DNA from: Artemia franciscana
Lineage: Eukaryota > Arthropoda > Branchiopoda > Anostraca > Artemiidae
Assembly (NCBI RefSeq): GCF_032884065.1
Contig: NC_088867.1
Coordinates: 45,633,453-45,697,452 of the forward strand
Reading direction: 5' to 3'
DNA length: 64,000 nucleotides
Under the pieces are notes generated by a model. The model worked only from the letters and a program-made list of their open reading frames with translations. It searched no databases and was not told the origin of the DNA. The position numbers and the translations under genes are program-made. The stretch's first letter is position 1. The number at the start of each line of letters is the position of its first letter. Positions 45,601-55,625 of the stretch are shown piece by piece.

Positions 45601-46035
45601 TCAAAACTGTCATTTTTTTTTCAAATGAATTATAGCCTATTTCAGACCATGCATTCATTTCTGAAAGTTCTATTTACCTGAATTTAATGCTTTCCAAGGT
45701 AGCAAGAGGCCCCAGAACTAGAACTTAACCCTTTGCCTAGCAAAGTTAGCTAAACTTTAAATTAGATATGGGGCTTCACAAACTTTTACAAATTCCTCAA
45801 TAGGAATATTGTATCTAACATATGGCCTATAGCTTGACTAGCCTATAAGCTAGTGAATTTCAAAATTCCTAGTCCAGAAACTTTTCTGTGGTATATCTTA
45901 TATGAACTTTAATAACTGTATATTGTATCATCTATATTTAAACCTAAACGATATTTTTAGATTCCAGCAACTGGTAAGCTACACCCTAGCCTGTTTTCTG
46001 TTCAGTTAACTCAAAGCAGGCCCATTTAATTTTAC
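45601..46035 (-). other. Start of predicted intron of BOD1-like gene
   Basis: This follows the donor of the BOD1-like exon on the minus strand. No second exon carrying the family's next conserved block was found here or further left by eye. Confidence 0.4.
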
Positions 46036-46164
46036 CTTTGTGTCTACATCAGCTAGACAATCTTTTCTCCACTGATCAAATATTCCTTGAGATTTTAACT
46101 GATTAACAATATCTTCAACAAGAGTTGCGTTCGAATCACATTCTAAGTTGACTGAAACCAGCAT
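46036..46164 (-). CDS. BOD1: First coding exon of BOD1/Shg1-family protein
   Basis: 43 codons from ATG (46164) to a donor AAG|GTAAAA, phase 0. An in-frame TAA lies just upstream, so this ATG is the start. Residues about 15-43 (LVEDIVNQLKSQGIFDQW, then RKDCLADVDTK) match the N-terminal signature of the BOD1/BOD1L/Shg1 family (PF05205). Vertebrate BOD1 has the same exon-end DVDTK followed by the PAYQNLRQ block. BOD1 proteins act at kinetochores on PP2A-B56 and as SET1/COMPASS-associated subunits. The N-terminus is much shorter than in vertebrate BOD1. The remaining exons would lie at lower coordinates on this strand; I did not find them, so they may be beyond the window or missed. Whether it is BOD1 or BOD1L cannot be told from this exon. 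Confidence 0.8.
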
Positions 46165-46330
46165 TTCGACGTTTTATTTGCGATTCCGAGTTAACTTTGA
46201 GCGTTCGATTTGTAAAAGTTGACTGAAAGTTAATGAAAAGTTGACTTTTAACGACTTTTACATTTTGTACGTTCGTCTCAAGTTAACTCGGAAAGAAGGC
46301 AAAAGTTTCAATTATAGGTAATCACGGAGT
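46165..46330 (-). promoter_or_regulatory. 5' flank of BOD1-like gene with repeated AAGTTGACT motif
   Basis: The 165 bp upstream of the ATG contain four variants of aagttgact/gagttaact plus gcgttcgatt. This is the expected position of the 5' UTR and core promoter. A related cluster is at 53040-53190 in inverted orientation. No TATA box is obvious. Confidence 0.3.
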
Positions 46331-46777
46331 ATGAGATGGATCCAGGATGAAGGCACCACTTTTGTGTACCAGTGTGGTGAGTTATTGAGCCAGATTTTTT
46401 GTTGTTGGGTAGGTTGCACTAAAATAGACTTAAAAACTATGTTATTACCCTAGTTAAAACTGGCTTTTTTCTTGGGTGGGTTTTTTCTTTTACTGGGTGG
46501 GGGGATAGGTAGATAATAAAATGGTTAAGAAAAATCTTATAAAGTTATTGCAATATTAGTTAAAGTTACTACTAAGCTACTTGAGCAATTATTTCAGAGC
46601 TGGGTATCCTAATACAATTTGTGTGGCCAGATGTTTAATTGTTAGATTGCAAATTGTGATTTTCATTTGTCTTCTTTTAGTCATTCCATTCAAGATGCCT
46701 TGGATATTTTTTTTTTATTGTGATGGATTGTCTTAATGCTCTGAAAAGGTAAAATATTTCAAATGCATAGGATAGGT
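46331..46777. other. No recognisable feature
   Basis: T-rich DNA upstream of the BOD1-like gene; no frame or repeat recognised. Confidence 0.4.
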
Positions 46778-49225
46778 AAATTTCAGTAGGCTAATCAATT
46801 TAAAGTCCTAAATTAGCAAGGGAAGCATTTAGTTCACTAAAAAATCACTTATATACAATGATTTTTTTAAAATTAATGTATAATTTGAGTTCTTTGAACT
46901 CCAATTATGCAGCCCTGTTTTTGGCCCCCTTTAGCCTGTATCCAGTTCCTGATTGCCATTTAGTCCAAATTGCATTTTTTCTGTTACTCATTTCTTGTCA
47001 ATATTACTAAGGGGTCATACTTAAGCACTAGAGAAGTATGCAGCTCTGCTTTACTTTAGCACCAACCCTCCTAATATGGAAATCTAAGGCTGAAATTTCA
47101 TATTTTCTATTGATTCTGCCAACCTATACCTCAACCCTAGAACCTGATAATTGAAGCAACTGTTGCAAAACAAGAACTGGAAAAATAAGTAGGCTAAAAG
47201 GTGGCAAAATACATTTAAAATATATAATTTGGGCTATATATTTGCAAATTAGGCAGGTCAGGAGTAAATTTTTTGTTTTTTCATATTTTGACTTAAAAAC
47301 AAAGTGAATATACTACTTGATGCCTTTTTGCGTGTTCTTAACAGATATAATAATTGCTTATATTACTACTTTAAATTTAAGCATTTTTTTGACCTTAGCT
47401 AACTTAACAAATTTTGGCAGTGAAAAACATACATTATTTTGTCAAAAATGAACAAAACACATACTTTAATTGAAAATTTGGCATCAAAGAAGAAGAAAAC
47501 AGTATAATATTGTAAAATTTATAAATCTAACTTAATTGTGGAAAATCAGTGCTTGTGAATTATATAACATATAAAAAATAGATTAGTAATGAAACAGTGA
47601 GTTTCAGAAGGTTCATTAATTACAAGTCCTAAACTAGCCAGGGAAGTGTTTTTTTTTTTCACTAAAAAATCACCATACTCTTTGAACTCCAATTATATAG
47701 CCCTGTTTTTGGCCCCCTTGAGCCAGTATCCAGTTCCTGATTGTCATTTACACTAAATTTCACTTTTTCTGTTACCTATACATGTTTGCACCAGTTTTAC
47801 CATTGGGTAAAACTGGTAAAAAAGTATTACTGGCTTTCATATAAAGTGAATATACCACTTGATGCCTTTTTTAATGCTGTTTACAAATATAATAATTGCT
47901 TCTACCGCAAATTCAGATTTAAGCACTTTTTGACTTCTTAAAAATGACCTATATTTGGGGTCATTACAAATCTGTAATAGTTTAGAAACAAATTTGGGCT
48001 ACATATTTGCACATCAGGGGGTGGGGGTAAAGTATAGCATATATTAAATATGTAAACTAACCATTGCTGGAATTTTTTTATGTGTGTGCTGTTGCACTGG
48101 TGATTTCTCTTATTAAAATTTGATGTGCATAAACACATTAAAAAAAAAAACAGCAATGGTTAGTTTACATATATAATATATGCTATGCTTTACCCCCCCC
48201 CCCCCCCCGTTGTGCAAATATATAGCCCAAATTTGTTTCTAAACAATTACAGATTTGTAATGACCCCATTTATAGGTCATTTTTAAGAGGTCAAGAGGTG
48301 AAAAAGTGCTTAAATCTGAATTTGTAATAGAAGCGATTATTATATTTGTAAAGAGCATAAAAACAGGCATCAAGTGGTATATTCACTTTATATGAAAGCC
48401 AGTAATACTGTTCGCACCAGTTTTACCCTCATTTCTTGTTAATATTACTAAGGGGTCATAGTTAAGCACTAGAGAAGTTATTGTTAAATAACATGTTCTT
48501 ATGTATATATAGCTTTTTGCTACTTATTCTTCTCTGGTTATATAATGCTTGATGTGGTATAAGCCAAGAGAAGGACCTGTAGACCTATAGAAGAAAACCT
48601 GTTGAAAAAAGATGATTCTTTGTAATTTACATAATAATTATAGCTTTCTACATACACATTCTACATGCAGCCCTGCTCTACTTTAGCCCCAACCCTCCTA
48701 ATATGGAAATATATAGCTGAAATTACATATTTTCTATTGATTCTGCCAATGTATCCCTCAACCCTAGTACCTGTTAATTGAGGCAACTGTGGCAAAACAA
48801 GAACTGGAAAAACAGGTAAAAGGTGGCAGAAAACATTGGAAATATATAATTTGGGCTATATATTTGCAAATTAGGCATGTTAGGGGTGAATTTCTTGTTG
48901 TTCATATTTTGATTTATAAATAAAGTGAATATACCACTTGATGCCTTTTTGTATGTTCTTTACAAATATAGTAATTGCTTATTTTGCTAGTCCAAGTTTA
49001 AGCACTTTTTGACCTTACTTAACCTAACAAATTTTGGCAGTGAAAAACATACATTGTTTTGTAAAAAATGACCAGAAACACATACCTTAGTTGAAAATTT
49101 GGCATCAAAGAAAAAGAAATATAGCATAATATTGTAAAATTTATTAATCCAACTTAATTGTGGAAAATCAGTGCTCATAGATTATACAACATGTAAAAAA
49201 TGGATTAATAATGAAAGAGTAAGTT
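46778..49225 (+). repeat. Tandem segmental duplication, about 820-bp unit
   Basis: Unit 1 is 46778-47597 and unit 2 is 47598-49225. Shared landmarks in order: gtcctaaa.tagc.agggaag, ctttgaactccaattat, gtatccagttcctgattg, aggggtcata.ttaagcacta, gaaaacacat-type words and tggaaaatcagtgct. Unit 2 is larger because it carries a foldback element (47776-48428) and about 175 extra bp near 48481-48655. Unit 1 therefore keeps the pre-insertion arrangement. Confidence 0.85.
47776..48428. mobile_element. Foldback element, copy 1 (about 650 bp)
   Basis: A giant imperfect palindrome: arms of about 290 bp, each running ctggctttcatataaagtga, cacttgatgcc, tcttaaaaatgacctatat, aacaaatttgggcta and gtaaactaaccattgctg. 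The asymmetric spacer of about 50 bp (gcactggtgatttctcttat) sits near 48090-48140. Unit 1 of the tandem duplication has ctgttac|tcatttcttgtc joined at 46987/46988, so the insert here is about 653 bp. The left end is complex (an extra inverted ttgcaccagttttacc). No ORF. Confidence 0.85.
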
Positions 49226-50329
49226 TGAGACCAATGTTTTAAGCTTTTTTATACCCAAAAACTATTTGAGTATACTTAGGTCATTTTCAAGAGCACAAAA
49301 ACTTGTAGTTGAAGCACTTATTATGTTTGTAAAAAACATAAAAAGGCATCAAGGAGTATGTTCACTTTATTTGTAAATCAAACATATGAACAACAAAAAA
49401 TTTACCAATTATTAGTATAGCTGCACAATTTTCCCCTGGGTATGTAGGCTTAGTGGAAGGTCAGTTATACCTGATCATGTCCCTTACTTTTTTGTCTTGG
49501 TTGAAAAAAATCCAAAGAAAGTTCCTATTGAAAAGGAAAGAGATCAAAAGTGGGATTGAATTTGTCATAGCTTGGAGGTTTGCCCTTTCTGTCTGTTTGA
49601 AGAAAACAGATTCATAATTGAAGCTTTGTTCATTTCAATCTTAGGGATGATCTACATTTGTTACACTTAATTAAATGGTTGTAAATGGATACTTTTATTT
49701 ATTTGTCTTGTTTGTTTTCTACATAATTTTTTCAATCTAAATTGATATACATTTCTTACAAATTAATTAGTCATATCATAGTTCCACTTGCAAGTTTTGA
49801 CCTACTTCGTAACCCTGGTCTCAAAATTGCATATAAATTTATTGAAGCTAGGAAACATAGAACTCCTCTCTGTTTAAAAGAAAATGGATGGGCATAAGTA
49901 GGTTTTAATACACTAAAGTCCTAGGGCCATGGAAATTAAAACAAAACAATGAAGATTAACTTTAAAATTTTGGACATGACATAAATATAACATTCACAAA
50001 GAAAAACCATTCACAAAATTTTACTTTTGTGCTCAGTTGCCAACCTGAGCAATTGCCCTAAATTTTTAAACCTTGCAAAACATTCACCAGCCACCTCTTA
50101 TGACCTACACTCTTGTCTGTACATCAACAATTCATTGAAAAGGAAGGACCACCTTACTGGCATTTCTTCCTTTGTACTTATGTTTAATGGGTTTAAAAGA
50201 AAGCTTCTATGGCTAAGTCAGAAGCCCAGTAAAGGACCAGGTGATCCTTTAGCCAGGAAGTGCAATAGGAAGCTACAGGCCAGTCATCCTATGCTTTTAT
50301 ATACCCTTCCTGCTTACTGACCCTAGATT
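49226..50329. other. Inverted relic, then unrecognised DNA
   Basis: 49240-49400 is a reverse-complement relic of the 48880-49050 segment (caaggagtatgttcacttta), so these two can pair. The rest shows nothing; an open frame at 50027-50320 overlaps the possible SINE body and is not supported. Confidence 0.45.
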
Positions 50330-50485
50330 TCTCTAGGTAACCTGTTAAGTTTGGGCCAATTTTGGCTGAACTTACAGAGTTACATCACTGACCTTTGTCT
50401 CAAACCAAATAAACTGCTAATGCCAGGAATTAAACCTGTGCCCTTTGGATAAAGGATTCTCAACCTAGAGTGCCAGCCACTTAGG
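50330..50485 (-). repeat. Possible tRNA-derived SINE head
   Basis: On the minus strand, an A-box-like TGGCACTCTAGG (50475-50464) is followed 27 nt later by a B-box-like GGTTTAATTCC (50436-50426; consensus GGTTCRANNCC). This spacing is right for a tRNA-derived RNA polymerase III promoter. No cloverleaf with good stems could be drawn, so it is not a functional tRNA. The 3' limit is uncertain. Confidence 0.35.
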
Positions 50486-50884
50486 AAGGAACACAAATGT
50501 CACCAGAGAACAAAAATTATTTGAAAAAAGAAAATATTAAAAAAAAACTCAAGTCATATTTGCTGCCATTTTTCACTGCTGTCCCATAAACAATATGTAT
50601 TGTATTTAGACAAATAAATTTTAAGACAGGTATCAACAAAACTCCATCAGGGATTGTATTTACTTAACATACAATTAGCAATATGAATGCTTAGTTTTGT
50701 GATATTCTAGTCTTGAAATAATAAAAAAAAAATTGTATTTTCTATTTGTTTTCCACCAGCTCATTTGAGCAAAATCATTTGTGACAGCAATATACCCATG
50801 GTTGGCTTAGAATCTCTCTAAAATGTTTTAAACAGAAGGAATTTTAAAAACAATTATACTGATCAGCAAGAAGAATATTAACAG
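50486..50884. other. No recognisable feature
   Basis: About 400 bp of AT-rich DNA between the SINE-like unit and family C. Confidence 0.4.
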
Positions 50885-51910
50885 AACTTTTTAAACTTGG
50901 CACTTTTGAAGACAATTTTTTCCCAAGATTTTCGGTTCCCTCAACTCCCCCCCCCCCCTAATGACTCTGGATTCGGTTGGGATTTAAATTAAGAGATCTG
51001 AGTTACAAGGTCCTTCTAAATATAAAATTTCATTAAGATCTGATCACTCCTTCATAAGTTAAAAATACCTCATTTTTTCTAATTTTTCAGAATTAACTAT
51101 CCCTCCCCCAATATCCTCCAAACAGAGCAGATCCGTTCCGGTTGTTTCAATCACATATCTAGGATTTCTGCTTATTTTCCCCATCAAGTTTCATCCAAAT
51201 CCCTCCACTCTAAGCGTTTCCAAGATTTTGGGTCCCCCAACTCCCCCATATGTCACCAGATCCAGAGCGGATTTGTTCTGCTTATGTCAGTCAGGTACCT
51301 TGGACTTGTTTTTATTCTTACCACCAAGTTTCATCCTGATCTCTCTGCTTTAAGTGTTTACCAAGATTTGGGTTTCCTCAACTCCTCCCCCACCCCTAAT
51401 GACTCTGGATCCGGTTGGGATTTAAATTAAGAGATCTAAGTTACAAGGTCCTTCTAAATATAAAATTTCATTAAGATCCGATTACTCCTTCATAAGTTAA
51501 AAATACCTCATTTTTCTAATTTTTCAGAATTAACTCTCACTCCCCCCAACTCCCCCAGACAGAGCAGATCCGTTCCGTTTGTTTCAATCACATATCTAGG
51601 AATTCTGCTTATTTTTCCCACCAAGTTTCATTCCCTCCACTCTAAGCAATTTTCCAAGATTTTAGGTTCCCACCTCCAACTCCCCCAATGTCACCAGATC
51701 TGGTTGGGATTCAAAATAAGAGCTCTGAGACACAACGTTCTTCCAAACATCCAATTTCACTAAGATCCCATCACCCATTTGTAATTTAAAAATACCTCCT
51801 TTTTTCTATTTTTTTCTGAATTAAGTCTAGTCCCTGATATGCCTGCCAAATTTTATTGTCCTAGCTTACCTGGAAGTGCCTAAAGTAGCAAAACCAGGAC
51901 CAACAGAATT
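50885..51910 (+). repeat. Family C array, about three monomers
   Basis: Monomer marker ggttgggatt(t/c)a at about 50976, 51413 and 51703. Each unit carries gatc.gat.actccttcataa and caagtttcat. The terminus at 51835-51905 reads ctgatatgcctgccaaattt and tggaagtgcctaaagtagca, as at the ends of the other arrays. A family E fragment follows at 51930-52000. Confidence 0.8.
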
Positions 51911-52053
51911 TGCAATTGCTTCCCTGAAAGTTTCTTTTCCTAACCTAACCTCTTTCAAAGATAGTCAAAAGTAGCCAAAGTAAAATTTTGCCCCTACTTT
52001 ATGTTAAAATCCAGTTTAAACAGCAATCTCAATGAATACAGACTATATAACTA

Positions 52054-52683
52054 GGGAAAAGGGTAAAATTGGTGCAAACAGTATTACTGGCTTTCATATA
52101 AAGTGAATATACCACTTGATGCCTGTTTTAGTGCTGTTTACATATATAATAATCGCTTCTACTGCAAATTCAGATTTAAACATTTTTTGGTCTCTTAAAA
52201 ATGACCTAAATATGGGGTATAAAAAATCTGTAATAGTTTAGAAACAAATTTGGGCTATATATTTGCACATCAGGGGGGTGGGGGTAAAGCATAGCATATA
52301 TTAAATAAGTAAACTAACCTTTGCTGTATTTTTTTTATGTGTTTGTGCACATTGAATTTTAATGAGAAGAGAAATCACCAGTGCAACAGTACAAACACAT
52401 AAAAAAAAATACACCAATGGTTAGTTTATGTATTTAATATATGCTATGCTTTACTCCCACCCCCTGATGTTCAAATATATAGCCCAAATTTGTTTCTAAA
52501 CTATTACAGATTTGTAATGACCCCATATATAGGTCATTTTTAAGAGGTCAAAAAGTGCTTAAATCTGAATTTGTGGTAGAAGCAATTATTATGTTTGTCA
52601 AGAGGATAAAAAGGGCAGGGAGTGGTATATTCACTTTATATGAAAGCCAGTAATACTGTTTGCACCAATTTTACTGGGAAAAG
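52054..52683. mobile_element. Foldback element, copy 2, with 8-bp TSD
   Basis: The element (52062-52675) has near-perfect arms of about 285 bp starting ggtaaaattggtgcaaacag and ending with its reverse complement. It is flanked on both sides by GGGAAAAG (52054-52061 and 52676-52683), an 8-bp target duplication. The spacer (tgagaagagaaatcaccagt) is the reverse complement of copy 1's spacer, so the two insertions face opposite ways. There is no ORF; the 8-bp duplication is compatible with hAT-like movement. Confidence 0.8.
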
Positions 52684-53230
52684 AAGCCAATAATTTTTAG
52701 TTTTTAACTAACCTATAATGTAAAGTTACAAACCAACCTATAATTTTTAGTTTTTTCAACTAAAAATTATAGGTTGGTTTAGAAACTAAGCCTGTTAGAT
52801 TTGGTAATATTTGAATAACCCACCAATGTGATAACTGCCTTCCTGAGAATCAACGTTTTTAACAACATAAAAATTTTCTTCTTATTCCTTATTAAGCTTA
52901 GCCTATGCAAGATGGGCCTAGAACACCAAAAACCGTTTAAATCCTAAGGAATATGCATAAGATTACTTACAGGTCACTGAAAAGCTAAGATTATTTCCAC
53001 TATTAACAATTTCCTTGTCTTTTCTTTAGACTAAACGATTTCATATGTTTAAATTTTTTGCCATTGAAGCGTTCGATTCGCAATTCTGTGTTGACTTTCT
53101 AGGTCAACTTTTTACTAAATAAAACGGCAGCAGAGAAAAAAGTCAACTTTTAAGTTGACTTTTTCGAGTTGAATCAAACGCAACTAAGTACAGCATCTCC
53201 AGGTTGAAAATTTTTTCATTATTGTCCATA
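52684..53230. other. Short inverted repeats, no gene
   Basis: 52690-52790 contains taatttttagttttttcaac with aaccaacctataatt and its inverse. 53040-53190 has clustered agtcaac/agttgact words, including a perfect short palindrome around aagtcaacttttaagttgac. No coding frame. Confidence 0.45.
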
Positions 53231-55625
53231 TTTTTGTTGCATTCTGACGTTGACGTTGACGTTGACGTTAACTCCCCTCTTGCTGTTCAGCCTAGAGGAC
53301 GTTCTATGGCAAGTCGATTCTCACTTCTTAATAAATAGTAGGAGGAAATCGTATTTCCTGAAACTTTAATTCAAATGTCCTTTAATCTTGCAATTCTGGT
53401 CAGAAACTGTATGACAAGACTAACTATCATACAATTTTCTTCTTCACTATCAAATCCTCCTAATAACATATATAGGCTCGACTGCACTTTCTTCTGTCTG
53501 AAAAATTCGGTTATTTCACGTCTTTCTTGTTCGCTTTCACGGCAAATTATCATCAAGTGTTCTATAGTTTCTGATGCACCACACTTAGGACATTCCTCAC
53601 TCTGTCCCAAAAATTTTGCTTTGTAACAACCAACTCCAGCATGGTGTGATCGGAGTCGAAACAGTTTCTTTGCTTCATATCTAGTGAGTCCTTTATACAC
53701 CTTCGTTTCTATATTTCCTGTTTTTTCATAGTCACAAAAAGATTCCCAGTCAAATCTTTATTCGCTTTAAAACCCTGACGATCAATCTCTTTAATCACTT
53801 TATCAAATATCATAACTTCGTATGGAGTGTCCATGTCGGTTACAAGTGTTCCTGACTCAACTGCGGATTTGGCCTTCAAATCTGCTATTTCATTTCCAGA
53901 GATCCCAATGTGGGCGGGAATCCACTGAATAACTACTTTCTTCTTTTTTAATATGTCTTGTAGTTTAATGTAACATATAAGGACATCTCTATTTGGTTTT
54001 GCAATAGTATTAGCATTTACAACTGCTTGAATAGCACTTTTTGAATCAGAGCAAATGATAACCTTGTCCTCTTCAACAGATTCCTCAATGAACTCCAGCA
54101 CCTTCTTAATGGCGTAAACTTCTGCCAGGAATACACTGCTCTCTGGAGGTAATTTGAATTTTTTGGACACATTTTTGAAAGGGCACCAAAACGCTGCTCC
54201 TACATGCTTCATTTCATCTACTTTTGATCCGTCAGTGAATAGTGGAAGGTATCCCTTGTACTCTTTTTCCATCATCATGCAGAATGCCAAGTCCGCTGGA
54301 GTATCTTGGTCCATATTGAATTCTAATCTTGAACTGATCCTGTTTTCCTCCCATGGTGGAGGGACACCTATTTCACCAACTATTAACATTTTGGAAAGTA
54401 CTATATCAATTCCATAACTCTTACAAATTTCTAATGCTGCTTCAAGACAATTGGATTGATTTCTTGCTTTAGATGTGTTGGCAGTTGCTTGGCGACCAGG
54501 TTTGATGATTTTTGACTTAACTGGGTGGTTATTTTCTAAAGACCAAATCCTCTGTACATATTTTAAAAATCTGATCTTTCTTCGTGTTTCCAGGTCTGCT
54601 AGACCACTTTCTGATAGAAGGAAACTAACAGGTGTTGTTTTTCTTGCTCCAAATGCAATTCTTATGGCTGAGTTTTGGATTACATCTAATCTTGCAATGG
54701 TTGAGTGACAAGCTGTGCCATAAATTTTTGAGCAATACTCCATTTTAGGCAATACATATTTGATATAATACTGGATCAAAAGTTCTGCTGGTAATCCTCT
54801 AGCCATATAAGCCAAACTCTTCATAACATTGAGTCTTTTCAAACATGTATATTTAAGATACATCACATGGGGTTTCCAGGTAAGTTTATTGTCAACCACT
54901 ACACCTAGTATTTTTGCTTCACTAACATATCTGGCATCACATATCTAACATCAACTGGGTGGCCACTTAAGTACAGATCCAGAAGGGTTCCAATTCTTTT
55001 CCTAGTGATAACAATTGCCTTCGTCTTTGTTGCAGAAAACTTTAAGTCAGCTTCTTTGGACCATTTTTCTAATTTTGCAATGACCTGGGTTATTAGGGTC
55101 TTTATATGGTAGGTGTCACGCGCCATGACCCACGCAGTATTGTCATCTGCAAAAATAGCTCCTCCATCATCCTTCATGTTGATAGGAATATCATATGATC
55201 CTATGTTGTACATGTCAGGCCCCAATGCTGATCCTTGAGGGATTCCTCTTTCAGGAAACACTGTTATATTTGAAATTGTTCCACCAACTCGCACTTTAAC
55301 TTTTCTTCCTATTAAATAATCATTTAAAAATGCTAACATTTGGCCTTTTATGCCAGCTGTTACTAGGCCTCCAACCATTTTTCTATGAAGCATATTATCA
55401 AAAGCGTCTTCAATGTCAATTAAAATCGCTGCTAAAATCCACCCATTTTGCAAAGCATATAATGCCTCCTGTTTGAGGCACATAAAACTGTCTTCTGCAC
55501 TTCTATTTTTCTGAAACCACACTGAATGACTTTCAAAATTTTCTTCTGTTGTGTCACAGCTTCCAGTCTCTTCTTCACCATCCTTTCCATAACTTTCCCC
55601 AAAAACAGGGTTTTTGTTGCATTCT
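53231..55625 (-). mobile_element. LINE-5: 5'-truncated RNase H-bearing LINE with 15-bp TSD
   Basis: Both sides carry TTTTTGTTGCATTCT (53231-53245 and 55611-55625), a perfect 15-bp target duplication. The element is 53246-55610 on the minus strand. Its 3' end (left) is four units of gacgtt on the plus strand, a short tandem tail as in I-clade LINEs. The 5' end is truncated inside the reverse transcriptase. The perfect duplication argues for a comparatively recent insertion. Confidence 0.9.
53371..55609 (-). pseudogene. LINE-5 ORF2: reverse transcriptase, RNase H, C-terminal zinc knuckle
   Basis: Order on the minus strand: GKVMERMVKKRLEA (RT thumb-side start), AAILIDIEDAFDN, GIPQGSALGP, AIFADDNTAW and LKFSATKTKA (55.6-55.0 kb). 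A connection domain follows (LAYMARGLPAELLIQYYI, NSAIRIAFGARKTTPVS). RNase H has LFTDGSK (about 54230), FLAEVYA (about 54120), IICSDSKSA (about 54045) and IPAHIGISGNEIAD (about 53910). The C-terminal knuckle is CPKCGASETIEHLMIIC (CX2CX7HX4C, about 53570). RT plus RNase H plus this knuckle identifies the I/R1-type group. Frames break twice: at a 14-bp duplication (54925-54946) and a single-base change near 53752. All catalytic motifs are intact, so the copy is dead mainly through truncation and these two breaks. Confidence 0.9.

Noticed and set aside
53371-55609. Endogenous retrovirus or LTR element, because RT and RNase H are adjacent
   Set aside because: No LTRs, protease or integrase; the C-terminal zinc knuckle, tandem 3' tail and 15-bp duplication fit a non-LTR retrotransposon.
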